From Tardiphaga alba (GTDB taxonomy: Bacteria > Pseudomonadota > Alphaproteobacteria > Rhizobiales > Xanthobacteraceae): a DNA stretch of 64,000 bases. Below the pieces are notes generated by a model that saw only the letters and a program-made list of their open reading frames with translations, was not told the origin of the DNA and made no database searches. Shown here piece after piece: positions 33,988-42,716 of the stretch. Position 1 is the stretch's first letter; each line of letters starts with the position of its first letter. A program made the translations under genes and the position numbers. The DNA lies in the NCBI RefSeq assembly GCF_018279705.1, contig NZ_CP036498.1, forward strand, positions 4,667,001 to 4,731,000, given 5' to 3'.

Positions 33988-34054
33988 GTTTGCCGAACGG
34001 CAAACCGATCTGGATTGAGATTTAGCAGCGTCGGTTAAATTTCCCGTTAACCGG
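33988..34054. promoter_or_regulatory. Two palindromes between cheY and ribF
   Basis: The 249-bp divergent gap holds an 18-bp hairpin, GTTTGCC-GAAC-GGCAAAC (33988-34005), and a perfect 7-bp inverted repeat, CGGTTAA-ATTTCCCG-TTAACCG (34033-34054). The second looks like a CtrA box but has 8 bp between the TTAA halves instead of 7. Either could be a regulator site for cheY. Function is inferred from symmetry and position only. Confidence 0.4.
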
Positions 34055-34192
34055 GAGCCGCCGGTAAATCCGTCAAATTAGACGGGAATACCGATAGCGC
34101 GAGAGGCTTTCGCTTTCCTTACCGCCGGCTTGACTGGGTCTCGCGCGCGCGCCACGGTCCGCCATCATTGAAAACCATCAACGAATCCAATC

Positions 34193-35164
34193 ATGACGTC
34201 TGCCTTTACCGTAATCCGCGACACCACACCGATCAGCGACATCCCAAGGGGATGCGTGGTGGCAATGGGTAATTTCGATGGTGTGCATCTCGGGCATCGC
34301 ACCGTCATTGGTGCAGCACTCCGCATGGCGGAGTTGCACAAGACCCGCGCGCTGGCGGTCACCTTCGAGCCGCATCCGCGGCTGTTCTTCAGCCCGAACA
34401 CGCCGCAGTTCCGGCTGTCCGATGAACCTGCGAAGCTGCGGCTCCTGGCCGGCACGGGGCTGGCGGGGGCCGTGGTCATGACATTCGACAAGGGCCGCGC
34501 CGGCACCACGGCGCATGATTTCATTCACCACGATCTGATCGAACGCCTCGGCATCAGCGGCATCGCCGTCGGCTACGACTTCCATTTCGGCAAGGGCCGC
34601 ACCGGCTCGCCCAGCCTGCTCGCCACCGAAATGCCGCGGCTCGGTATCGAGGTCGATATCCAGCCGCATGTGGACATCGACGAACGGCCGGTGTCTTCCA
34701 CTGCCATCCGCATGGCGCTGGCCGAGGGGCAAATCGTCGAAGCCACCGAGATGCTGCAGGGTCCGTGGTTCATCACGGGCGAAGTGATCCACGGTCAGAA
34801 GCTCGGCCGCGATCTCGGTTATCCCACCGCCAATATCCGCCTGCCCGCGAGTTGCGGCCTGCGTCACGGCATCTATGCGGTGCGCGTCGGCCGCGGCAAC
34901 GAACGCTTCGATGGGGTCGCCTCATTCGGCCGCCGCCCCACCTTCGACAACGGCGCACCGCTGCTGGAAGTGTTTCTGTTCGACTTCAAGGGCGACCTCT
35001 ACGGCCAGACGCTGGACGTGGCGTTCATCGCCTATATCCGGGATGAACTTAAATTCGACGGGATAGACGCGTTGATCGTTCAGATGAACGATGACAGCGC
35101 AAAGGCGCGGGCTGCACTGGCAGCGGCGCCGGATGTGTTTCCGAGACTGGGAAAGGTGAGGTAG
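34193..35164 (+). CDS. ribF: Bifunctional riboflavin kinase/FAD synthetase
   Basis: RibF phosphorylates riboflavin to FMN and adenylates it to FAD. The 323-residue protein has the N-terminal FAD synthetase nucleotidyltransferase domain with GNFDGVHLGH (residues 26-35), TFEPHP, and the ISSTAIR-type signature as VSSTAIR; the C-terminal flavokinase domain shows GRDLGYPTANI, GVASFGRRPTFD and VFLFDFKGDLYG. Divergent from cheY, convergent with the RES toxin gene 1 bp away. In the cell it uses riboflavin made via ribH2 at 7.5 kb. Confidence 0.96.
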   Translation: MTSAFTVIRDTTPISDIPRGCVVAMGNFDGVHLGHRTVIGAALRMAELHKTRALAVTFEPHPRLFFSPNTPQFRLSDEPAKLRLLAGTGLAGAVVMTFDKGRAGTTAHDFIHHDLIERLGISGIAVGYDFHFGKGRTGSPSLLATEMPRLGIEVDIQPHVDIDERPVSSTAIRMALAEGQIVEATEMLQGPWFITGEVIHGQKLGRDLGYPTANIRLPASCGLRHGIYAVRVGRGNERFDGVASFGRRPTFDNGAPLLEVFLFDFKGDLYGQTLDVAFIAYIRDELKFDGIDALIVQMNDDSAKARAALAAAPDVFPRLGKVR

Positions 35165-35165
35165 T

Positions 35166-35615
35166 TCAGCGCGAACGCCAGAGACGTGGATCGAAGGGCG
35201 CTGTGATTGTCTCTATGATGCTGATGAACGGCGCGTCGCTATGCAGAGGGTTCAGCAGATAGTTTTTAGCCGGCCTTACGATCGCGGATGGCACTTGCAA
35301 CAACGCGTTCGCACTCCTGTTTAACCAGCTGTCACCCATCGCCCGCGTTACATCAATTCGCTTGAGCCAATCCATTGGCAAATCGGCAGCGTCGATCTGG
35401 TCGGCCTTGATTTTGTCTTCAGCCCGAACACGAAGCAACTGGTAGCTCGCAGGAGCAAAGTTGAAGTCGAGATGAACAATCATCTCCAGTAACGCGCTGG
35501 ACGGATGATCAGCGAGGTAGACGATGCGCCTGCCCTCGGAGTGCCAGCGGCCACCGAAGCGCAAGCCACCGATACCAGACAAATCCGGATAATTTGAGAT
35601 CCGCCAGAGCTCCAT
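35166..35615 (-). CDS. RES-domain toxin (NAD+ phosphorylase family)
   Basis: A 149-residue RES-domain protein. Characterised RES toxins (MbcT, Res) deplete NAD+ by phosphorolysis or hydrolysis. The conserved Arg, Glu and Ser region is visible: LWRISNYPDLSGIGGLRFGGRWHS with GGRW, then RRIVYLADHPSSALLEMIVHLD. The length is normal. The partner antitoxin lies 9 bp upstream on the same strand. Confidence 0.9.
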   Translation of the reverse strand: MELWRISNYPDLSGIGGLRFGGRWHSEGRRIVYLADHPSSALLEMIVHLDFNFAPASYQLLRVRAEDKIKADQIDAADLPMDWLKRIDVTRAMGDSWLNRSANALLQVPSAIVRPAKNYLLNPLHSDAPFISIIETITAPFDPRLWRSR

Positions 35616-35624
35616 CGTGAAGGC

Positions 35625-35918
35625 TCAAGCGAAAATGCCGTGGTCGATCTGTCCTAACGTCTCATGTACCACCGCAGCGCCGATGTCGTCCTTCATGAGA
35701 TCGATTGGCTTTTGCCCATACATCGACCTGTTAGGATGATTGAACCATCTCTCGGCTTTTGCCGGATCACCGAACACCTGGTCTGCATATGCGCGAACCT
35801 CAAGCAAACTCGGGACGTGCTCGCGCATGGGAGCATTCCGTGCTTCCTCGGGAAGCGGCCCCTGCCGTCGCAAATCCTTCAAATGCTGATATTGCTCGAT
35901 GCGGGTACGCGGGTTCAT
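35625..35918 (-). CDS. Short ParS/MbcA-domain antitoxin partner of RES
   Basis: A 97-residue protein whose C-terminal half matches the antitoxin Xre/MbcA/ParS toxin-binding (DUF2384) domain: ADQVFGDPAKAERWFNHPNRSMYGQKPIDLM and an end motif VHETLGQIDHGIFA that would plug the RES active site. Typical RES antitoxins are 120-150 residues with an Xre-like helix-turn-helix at the N-terminus; here only about 45 residues precede the toxin-binding part, so DNA binding is doubtful. Upstream on the reverse strand, TTGTAT or GTTGTA and TATATT make a plausible AT-rich promoter near 35945-35975. Confidence 0.85.
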   Translation of the reverse strand: MNPRTRIEQYQHLKDLRRQGPLPEEARNAPMREHVPSLLEVRAYADQVFGDPAKAERWFNHPNRSMYGQKPIDLMKDDIGAAVVHETLGQIDHGIFA

Positions 35919-36001
35919 CGGTTTCGCTCCACGATCTCAACAAAATATACCGTTAGTCGTAAAATACAACCATAACTCGACACCTGCGCCGGAGGCTCGC
36001 C

Positions 36002-36577
36002 CTGACCAAGACCGAAAAACAGAAAATGCTCGCGGGTGAGCTCTACAATCCCGCCGGCAATGCCGAACTCGCCGCGGACGAGGCTGCCGCCAAGGCGTGG
36101 ATGGCGCGCTACAACGCGACCATGGATGCGACCAATGCCGAGCGCCATGCGCTGCTGGTCGAGCAGTTCAAGCAGGTCGGCAAGGATGTCGCGATCCGGC
36201 CGCCTTTCTTCATCGACTACGGCTACAACATCAGCGTCGGCGACGGCGTGTTCATGAATTTCAACTGCGTCATTCTCGACATCATGAGCGTGACCATCGG
36301 CGACCGCACCCAGATCGGACCCGGCGTCCAGATCCTGGCGGCGGACCACCCGCGCGATGCCGCCACAAGGCGGAAGATGCTGGAATTCGGCCGGCCGGTG
36401 AGCATCGGGGCCGATGTCTGGATTGGCGGCGGAGCCATCATCCTGCCGGGCGTGACCATCGGCGACGGCGCCCTGATCGGGGCCGGGGCGGTGGTGACCC
36501 GGGATGTGCCGGATGGCGTCACGGTGGTCGGAAACCCGGCCAAAATCCTGCCGCCGAAAGCTCTCCCGTCATCCTGA
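36002..36577 (+). CDS. Sugar O-acetyltransferase (maltose/NodL-type), probable CTG start
   Basis: A hexapeptide-repeat O-acetyltransferase of the Maa/LacA/NodL family: an N-terminal Mac domain (TKTEKQKMLAGELYNPAGNAELAAD region) and a left-handed beta-helix with NISVGDGVFMNFNCVILD, the catalytic His in LAADHPRDAA, and GADVWIGGGAIILPGVTIGDGALIGAGAVVT. The family begins at K-T-E-K-x-K-M-L, and a strong GGAGG (35991-35995) lies 6 nt before the in-frame CTG at 36002. The first ATG, at 36026, would cut 8 conserved residues and has no ribosome site. The last codons and stop lie inside a repeat. Confidence 0.88.
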   Translation: MTKTEKQKMLAGELYNPAGNAELAADEAAAKAWMARYNATMDATNAERHALLVEQFKQVGKDVAIRPPFFIDYGYNISVGDGVFMNFNCVILDIMSVTIGDRTQIGPGVQILAADHPRDAATRRKMLEFGRPVSIGADVWIGGGAIILPGVTIGDGALIGAGAVVTRDVPDGVTVVGNPAKILPPKALPSS

Positions 36578-36677
36578 GGTGCGAGCTCTTGCGAGCCTCG
36601 AAGGATGGCCACGGGCTCCGGCGAGCCCGCCGCCGCCCTTCGAGGCCTCCGCTGCGCTCCGGCACCTCAGGGTGACG
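36567..36677. repeat. Type D palindromic repeat (CGTCATCCTGAGGTGC form)
   Basis: Arms CGTCATCCTGAGGTGCGAGC... and ...GGCACCTCAGGGTGACG, with an inner CCTCGAAGG / CCTTCGAGG pair. It overlaps the last 11 bp of the acetyltransferase gene, giving its final Ser codons and TGA stop, and fills most of the 298-bp gap before ileS. The rest of the gap (36678-36875) shows no gene. Confidence 0.8.
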
Positions 36678-36875
36678 GCTTCGTGAGGGGCCGGAGACGC
36701 CCCTTTGCGATCCCTGTTCCCCCTGCTATGGAATGCCCGATGTCTGCACGGCGCCCCATCATAAGCATTATCGGCCCGGCTTCCGCCTGAGCTTCGCTCG
36801 GCGCAAGACCGGGACCGACCTGTTTCATCGCGTTTTCGACGCGTATCCGCGCCATTCGAGCCAGCCCGAGCACCC

Positions 36876-39875
36876 ATGTCCGACAAGCCCGCGACCCAAA
36901 AAGACGTTCAAGACTATTCAAAAACTCTTTACCTGCCGCAGACCGAGTTCCCGATGCGCGCCGGTCTGCCCACCAGCGAGCCGAAGATGCTTGAGCGGTG
37001 GAAGGAGATCGACCTCTACAAGCAGCTCCGCGAGAAGGCCAAGGGTCGGGCAAAGTTCGTGCTGCATGACGGCCCGCCCTATGCGAACGGCAACATCCAT
37101 ATCGGCCATTCGCTCAACAAGATCCTCAAGGACGTGGTGACCAAGAGCCAGCAGATGCTGGGCTTCGATAGCAACTATGTGCCGGGCTGGGACTGCCACG
37201 GCCTGCCGATCGAGTGGAAGATCGAGGAAGAGAACTACCGCTCCAAGGGCAAGGCCAAGCCGAATTTCAAGGACGGCGCGGCGATGATCGCGTTCCGCCA
37301 GGAATGCCGCGCCTATGCCAACAAGTGGCTCGACATCCAGCGCGAGGAATTCAAGCGTCTCGGCATCATCGGCGACTGGGCAGGCCGCTACGCCACCATG
37401 GACTTCTTCGCCGAAGCGCAGATCGCGCGTGAGCTGATGAAGTTCGCCGCCAACGGCACGCTGTATCGCGGCTCCAAGCCGGTGATGTGGAGCGTGGTCG
37501 AGAAGACCGCGTTGGCCGAAGCGGAAGTGGAATATGAGGACTACACATCGGACACGGTGTGGGTGAAGTTTCCGGTCAAGGCCGAGTATGGCCGCCTCGC
37601 CAAGGCCTCGGTGGTGATCTGGACCACCACGCCATGGACCCTGCCCGGCAACCGCGCCATCACCTTTGCGCCGAAGGTCGCCTATGGCCTCTACAAGGTC
37701 ACCGACGCACCGGAAGACAACTGGGTGAAGACCGGCGAATTGCTGCTGCTGGCCGATGCGCTGGCCGAGAGCGTGTTCAAGCAGGCGCGTGTCACGTCCT
37801 ATGAGAAGGTCAGCGACGTCTCCGCCGACATCCTCGATGCGGTTGAGGTCAGGCATCCGCTCGCCGGTTTTGCCGGCGGCTATGAATTCACCGTGCCGCT
37901 GATCGAAGGCGATCACGTCACCGACGATGCCGGTACCGGCTTTGTGCATACGGCGCCCGGCCACGGCCGCGAAGACTTCGACGCCTGGATGAACGCCGCC
38001 CGCGATCTCGAAGCGCGCGGCATCTCGTCGGTGATCCCCTACACCGTCGATGAGAACGGCGCGCTCACCGAGCAAGCGCCGGGCTTCACCGGCGAACGCG
38101 TCATCAACGACAAGGGCGAGAAAGGCGGCGCCAACGAAGCCGTCATCAAGCAGCTCTTGGCCCACGGCAACCTGATGGCGCGCTCGCGCGTCAAGCATCA
38201 ATATCCGCATTCCTGGCGCTCCAAGAAGCCGGTGATCTATCGCAACACGCCACAATGGTTCATCGCGATGGACAAGGACATCGCGGACGACGGCAAGGCG
38301 AAGCCGGGCGACACCGTCCGTCGTCGTGCGCTCGACGCCATCAAGGTCACGCAGTGGGTGCCGGCCGCCGGCCAGAACCGCATCACCGGCATGATCTCGG
38401 GTCGCCCCGACTGGGTGATCTCGCGCCAGCGCGCCTGGGGCGTGCCGATCGCGGTGTTCGTGCGCGAGACCGGCGACGGCGCGGCCGAAATCCTGCAGGA
38501 CGCCGACGTCAACAAGCGCATCGCGGACGCTTTCGAGAAGGAAGGCGCCGACGCCTGGTACGCTGAAGGCGCGCGCGAGCGCTTCCTCGGCTCGCTGTCG
38601 AACGAAGAGTGGAAGAAGGTCGATGACATCTGCGACGTCTGGTTCGACTCCGGTTCGACCCATGCCTTCGTGCTCGAAGATCCCGTGCACTTCCCCGGCC
38701 TCGCCGGCATCAAGCGCAAGGTCGATGGCGGCGCCGACACCGTCATGTATCTCGAAGGCTCCGACCAGCATCGCGGCTGGTTCCACTCGTCGCTGCTGGA
38801 AAGCTGCGGCACGCGCGGCCGCGCGCCCTATGATGTCGTGCTGACTCACGGCTTCACGCTGGACGAGAACGGCCGCAAGATGTCGAAGTCGCTCGGCAAC
38901 ACCATCGAGCCGCAGAAAGTGATCAAGGATTCCGGCGCCGATATCCTGCGCCTGTGGGTCTGCGCCACCGACTATGCCGACGATCAGCGCATCGGCCCGG
39001 AAATCATCAAGAACACCATCGAGACCTATCGCAAGCTGCGCAACAGCGTGCGCTGGATGCTCGGCACGCTGCATCACTTCGACAAGACCGATGCCGTCGC
39101 GTTCAAGGACATGCCCGAGCTCGAACGGCTGATGCTGCATCAGCTCGCCGAGATCGATGCGAAGGTGCAGCAGGCGTATAAGGACTTCGACTACAAGACC
39201 GTGGTGGCCTCGCTCGCGACCTTCATGAACACCGAACTGTCGGCGTTCTATTTCGATATCCGCAAGGACACGCTGTATTGCGACGCGCCCTCCTCGGTCG
39301 CCCGCAAGGCGGCGCTGACGGCGATCGACACCATCTGCGACGCCATCCTGAAATGGCTGGCGCCCATCCTGTCCTTCACCATGGACGAAGCCTGGCGCAT
39401 GTATCGTCCCGATGCCGAACCATCCGTGCATCTGACCGTGTTCCCGGAAGGGCTGGGCCAATTCAGGGATGAAGCGTTGGCCACGAAGTGGGAGACCATC
39501 CGCGACGTTCGCCGTGTCGTCACCGGCGCGCTGGAAGTCGAGCGTGCGGCGAAGAATATCGGCTCGTCGCTGGAAGCCTCGCCGCTGGTGCATGTTGCCG
39601 ACAAAGCGGTGTTCGACCTGTTTGCAAGCGTGGACCTCGCCGAGATCTGCATCACCTCGAACGCGATGCTCACCAATGGCGATGCACCAGCCGGTGCCTT
39701 CACGCTCAGTGACGTTCCCGGCGTCGCCGTGGTGGTCGAAAAGGCTATCGGTACCAAGTGCGCCCGCTCCTGGAAGATCCTGCCCACGGTCGGTGCGGAC
39801 AAGGACTATCCGGACGTGACGCCGCGCGACGCACAGGCGCTGCGTGAATGGAAGGCGCTGGGAGTCGCTGTGTGA
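36876..39875 (+). CDS. ileS: Isoleucine-tRNA ligase
   Basis: A class I synthetase of 999 residues. The HIGH motif is in [20 protein letters not shown], the editing domain has [13 protein letters not shown] and [19 protein letters not shown], and KMSKS is in [20 protein letters not shown] and [16 protein letters not shown] are further core motifs. The C-terminal zinc finger of E. coli IleS is absent, as in other alphaproteobacterial forms. The TGA overlaps the GTG of lspA. A long reverse-strand open frame opposite this gene is a shadow. Confidence 0.97.
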   Translation: MSDKPATQKDVQDYSKTLYLPQTEFPMRAGLPTSEPKMLERWKEIDLYKQLREKAKGRAKFVLHDGPPYANGNIHIGHSLNKILKDVVTKSQQMLGFDSNYVPGWDCHGLPIEWKIEEENYRSKGKAKPNFKDGAAMIAFRQECRAYANKWLDIQREEFKRLGIIGDWAGRYATMDFFAEAQIARELMKFAANGTLYRGSKPVMWSVVEKTALAEAEVEYEDYTSDTVWVKFPVKAEYGRLAKASVVIWTTTPWTLPGNRAITFAPKVAYGLYKVTDAPEDNWVKTGELLLLADALAESVFKQARVTSYEKVSDVSADILDAVEVRHPLAGFAGGYEFTVPLIEGDHVTDDAGTGFVHTAPGHGREDFDAWMNAARDLEARGISSVIPYTVDENGALTEQAPGFTGERVINDKGEKGGANEAVIKQLLAHGNLMARSRVKHQYPHSWRSKKPVIYRNTPQWFIAMDKDIADDGKAKPGDTVRRRALDAIKVTQWVPAAGQNRITGMISGRPDWVISRQRAWGVPIAVFVRETGDGAAEILQDADVNKRIADAFEKEGADAWYAEGARERFLGSLSNEEWKKVDDICDVWFDSGSTHAFVLEDPVHFPGLAGIKRKVDGGADTVMYLEGSDQHRGWFHSSLLESCGTRGRAPYDVVLTHGFTLDENGRKMSKSLGNTIEPQKVIKDSGADILRLWVCATDYADDQRIGPEIIKNTIETYRKLRNSVRWMLGTLHHFDKTDAVAFKDMPELERLMLHQLAEIDAKVQQAYKDFDYKTVVASLATFMNTELSAFYFDIRKDTLYCDAPSSVARKAALTAIDTICDAILKWLAPILSFTMDEAWRMYRPDAEPSVHLTVFPEGLGQFRDEALATKWETIRDVRRVVTGALEVERAAKNIGSSLEASPLVHVADKAVFDLFASVDLAEICITSNAMLTNGDAPAGAFTLSDVPGVAVVVEKAIGTKCARSWKILPTVGADKDYPDVTPRDAQALREWKALGVAV

Positions 39876-40369
39876 GCCCAGCCGCCCGTTCCGGCCTGAT
39901 CGTCGCCGTCGCCACCCTGATCCTCGATCAGGCGTCCAAGCTGTGGCTGCTCTACGGCTTCGATCTCGGTCATCGCGGGCTGGTGAAGGTGCTGCCCTTC
40001 TTCGACCTGATTCTCGCCTGGAATACCGGCATCAGCTACGGCTGGTTCTCGGATTCCGGGCCGATGGGGCAGGTCGCCCTTCTGGCCTTCAAGGTGGTGG
40101 CGGTGATAGCCCTCACCGTCTGGATGGTCCGCGCCGAGACCCGGCTTGCGACAATTGCACTCGGTTTGATCATCGGCGGCGCCATCGGCAATGCCATCGA
40201 CCGGCTTGCCTACGGCGCCGTGGTCGATTTCGCCCTGCTCCACGCCGAAATCGGCGGCAAAACCTACAACTGGTACGTGTTTAACCTTGCGGATGTCGCC
40301 ATCGTTGCCGGTGTGGCGGCCTTGCTGTATGACTCTTTCTTCAACGCACCCGCCGCAAAAGCGCCCTGA
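39872..40369 (+). CDS. lspA: Lipoprotein signal peptidase (signal peptidase II)
   Basis: LspA cleaves the signal peptide of diacylglyceryl prolipoproteins. The 165-residue protein has four membrane segments and the catalytic aspartates in [10 protein letters not shown] and [11 protein letters not shown], plus DQASKLW and [10 protein letters not shown]. The GTG start at 39872 overlaps the ileS stop (GTGA), with GGGAG just upstream; ileS-lspA is a widespread pairing. Confidence 0.95.
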   Translation: MSPAARSGLIVAVATLILDQASKLWLLYGFDLGHRGLVKVLPFFDLILAWNTGISYGWFSDSGPMGQVALLAFKVVAVIALTVWMVRAETRLATIALGLIIGGAIGNAIDRLAYGAVVDFALLHAEIGGKTYNWYVFNLADVAIVAGVAALLYDSFFNAPAAKAP

Positions 40370-40448
40370 TCCCAGCCGATATGCGAGGCCACGGGCGACG
40401 TCGGCGGAACCGCGTCATTTTCAGCGATCCGCCAGAGATTTGAACAGG

Positions 40449-41168
40449 ATGAACACGATGCGCGAGACCGGGACCGGTAGGGCTCTGCACCTTTCATCGA
40501 GCGCGCTGACGCGCTCCCTGCGACTGGCCATGGCCGCTCTCGGAATCGGACTTGTGATGTCGGGCAGCATGGCCCGCGCTGAAGAAGACGACGATCTGAC
40601 CTTCGAAGAGAAGTTCATCAAACAAGTGATGACCGGCCTCGGCGGCACCAATATGGACAATACCGGCATCGACTACCGTGAGCGTTCGCCGCTGGTGGTG
40701 CCGCCCAAGCTCGATCTGCCGCCCCCGGCCGCCACCGCATCGACTGCCAACGTCCCGAACTGGCCGAAGGATCCGGACATGCAGCGCCGCCGCGAGGCCG
40801 CAGCAGCAGCAAAGACCGGGCGTCCCGAAGCAGTGCTCGAGGCCGCCCGTCCGCTGACTCCAAAGGAAATGGCGCCGAAGCGCGCCCGTGTGAGCTCCTC
40901 CGGCGTCGACAATTCGCATCCGGGCGATCCGAACAAGAACATCGTGCTGAGCCCGAGCCAGCTCGGCGTGAGCAGCAGCACGCTCAAGAACATGTTCGGC
41001 AGCAACAAGGGCGAGACCGCCGAGTTCAAGGGCGAGCCGACGCGCGACGCGCTCACGCAACCCCCGGTCGGCTACCAGACGCCTGCGCAGGGCTATGCCT
41101 ATGGCACTGGGCCGAAGGAAGTCATGCGGAACGAAGGTTTCCTCAATCCGATGACGGGCAAGTATTGA
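40449..41168 (+). CDS. Secreted/anchored hypothetical protein, low-complexity
   Basis: A 239-residue protein with an N-terminal hydrophobic segment (RSLRLAMAALGIGLVMSGSMARAEE) that looks like a signal peptide cut after ARA. The mature part starts DDDLTFEEKFIKQVMTGLGG, then is Pro/Ala/Ser/Lys-rich and probably disordered, and ends with EVMRNEGFLNPMTGKY. I do not name a domain; similar proteins follow lspA in relatives. The start may instead be the ATG at 40458, which has AGGA at better spacing. It lies between lspA and the M16 pair. Confidence 0.78.
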   Translation: MNTMRETGTGRALHLSSSALTRSLRLAMAALGIGLVMSGSMARAEEDDDLTFEEKFIKQVMTGLGGTNMDNTGIDYRERSPLVVPPKLDLPPPAATASTANVPNWPKDPDMQRRREAAAAAKTGRPEAVLEAARPLTPKEMAPKRARVSSSGVDNSHPGDPNKNIVLSPSQLGVSSSTLKNMFGSNKGETAEFKGEPTRDALTQPPVGYQTPAQGYAYGTGPKEVMRNEGFLNPMTGKY

Positions 41169-41265
41169 TCGCGGCGCTGCCGTTGCCACGATCCACGTTA
41201 CCGCGACTTAACTTGCGGCACACATCGCCCTTCGCCATTTTTTCAGGACCGTTTTAGCGCAACAA

Positions 41266-41285
41266 CCGGCTGCATCTGCAGCCGG
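41266..41285. promoter_or_regulatory. Perfect palindrome in the leader of the M16 peptidase operon
   Basis: CCGGCTGCA-TC-TGCAGCCGG, 9-bp perfect arms, about 40 bp before the ATG of the first M16 gene and upstream of its AAGGAG. It has no T run behind it, so it could be an operator or an mRNA leader hairpin. A single TTAAC with a GTTA 7 bp before it (41197-41211) is a weak CtrA-like site in the same gap. Confidence 0.4.
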
Positions 41286-41324
41286 CGCGATCGATTGCAC
41301 GCGCAAGGAGCAGCCAGCCCAGCC

Positions 41325-42716
41325 ATGAGAACATCATTCGCCCGTGCCGTACGCTCCGCCGTCGCCGCCACGCTGCTGCTCACCGGCAGCTTCACCCTCG
41401 CAGCACAAGCGCAGACCGACAGCCCGAAGCCGCCGACGACGTTCAAGCTCGACAACGGCATGCAGGTTGTCGTGATCGAAGATCACCGCACTCCGGTCGT
41501 GACGCAGATGATCTGGTACAAGGTCGGCTCGGCTGACGAGACGCCAGGCAAATCCGGCCTCGCCCATTTCCTCGAACACCTGATGTTCAAGGGCACCGCC
41601 AAACATCCTGCGGGAGAATTCTCGCAAACCGTGCAGCGCATCGGTGGCAATGAAAACGCCTTCACCTCCACCGACTATACCGGCTACTTCCAGCGCGTCA
41701 CCAAGGACCAGCTTGGCAAGATGATGGAGTTCGAAGCCGACCGCATGACCGGTCTCGTGCTCAAGGATGAGAACGTGCTGCCCGAGCGCGACGTCGTCCT
41801 CGAAGAATACAACATGCGCGTCGCCAACAGCCCGGAGGCACGGCTGACCGAACAGATCATGGCTGCGCTGTATCTGAACCATCCCTATGGCCGCCCGATC
41901 ATCGGATGGCACCAGGAGATCGAGAAGCTCGATCGCGAAGATGCCCTCGCCTTCTACAAGCGCTTCTATGCGCCCAACAACGCGACGCTGATCATCGCCG
42001 GCGATGTCGATCCGCAGGAAGTCCGCCCGATGGTGGAGCGCACCTATGGCGTCATCCCTGCGCAACCGGCAATCGCCGAACGCCGCATCCGCCCGCAGGA
42101 ACCGACACCCGCAGCGCCGCGCACGGTGACGCTCGCCGATCCCCGTGTCGAGCAGACCAATGTCCGTCGCTACTACCTCGTGCCATCGGCCACCACTGCT
42201 GCGGCAGGCGAGAGCCAGGCCCTCGATGTGCTGGGTCAGCTCATCGGCGGCGGCCCAAACTCCTATCTTTATCGCGCGCTCGTCATCGACAAGCAGCTCG
42301 CCGTCAATGCCGGCGCCAGCTATCAGGGCACTGCGCTCGACAGTGCCCAGTTCATGATCTCGGCTTCGCCGAAGCCCGGCGCTGAATTCGCGGATATCGA
42401 AAAGACCATCGATGCCGTGATCACCGACCTCGCGACCAATCCTGTGCCCGCCGCCGACCTCGAACGCGTGAAAACGCAGCTCGTCGCCGAGGCGATCTAT
42501 GCACAGGACAGCCAGGCCTCGCTGGCGCGCTGGTATGGCGCCGCGCTGACCACCGGCCTGAGCGTGGAGGATATCCGCAGCTGGCCCGATCGTATCAAGG
42601 CCGTGACCGCGGAGCAGGTGCGCGCCGCTGCGCAGACCTGGCTCGACAAGAAGCGTTCGGTCACGGGCTATCTCATCAAGGACACTGCAGTTAAGCGTGA
42701 GGAGAAGCGGTCGTGA
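41325..42716 (+). CDS. M16 family zinc metallopeptidase (catalytic subunit)
   Basis: A 463-residue periplasmic peptidase of the pitrilysin/processing-peptidase family. A signal peptide precedes the mature part (TLAAQAQTDS). The inverted zinc motif HxxEH is intact as HFLEH (His81, Glu84, His85), with the distal Glu ligand expected in ERDVVLEEYNMR. FKGTAKHPAGEFS and GGNENAFTSTDYTGYF are typical. I chose the ATG at 41325; a TTG at 41295 is less likely. The next M16 gene overlaps by 4 bp. Confidence 0.94.
   Translation: MRTSFARAVRSAVAATLLLTGSFTLAAQAQTDSPKPPTTFKLDNGMQVVVIEDHRTPVVTQMIWYKVGSADETPGKSGLAHFLEHLMFKGTAKHPAGEFSQTVQRIGGNENAFTSTDYTGYFQRVTKDQLGKMMEFEADRMTGLVLKDENVLPERDVVLEEYNMRVANSPEARLTEQIMAALYLNHPYGRPIIGWHQEIEKLDREDALAFYKRFYAPNNATLIIAGDVDPQEVRPMVERTYGVIPAQPAIAERRIRPQEPTPAAPRTVTLADPRVEQTNVRRYYLVPSATTAAAGESQALDVLGQLIGGGPNSYLYRALVIDKQLAVNAGASYQGTALDSAQFMISASPKPGAEFADIEKTIDAVITDLATNPVPAADLERVKTQLVAEAIYAQDSQASLARWYGAALTTGLSVEDIRSWPDRIKAVTAEQVRAAAQTWLDKKRSVTGYLIKDTAVKREEKRS

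Noticed and set aside
36918..39593. An 891-codon open frame on the reverse strand opposite ileS
   Set aside because: It is the mirror of a strongly biased GC-rich coding sequence, has no ribosome site or recognisable domain, and ileS is certain.
41197..41211. CtrA box before the M16 operon
   Set aside because: First half is GTTA instead of TTAA; too weak to annotate alone.
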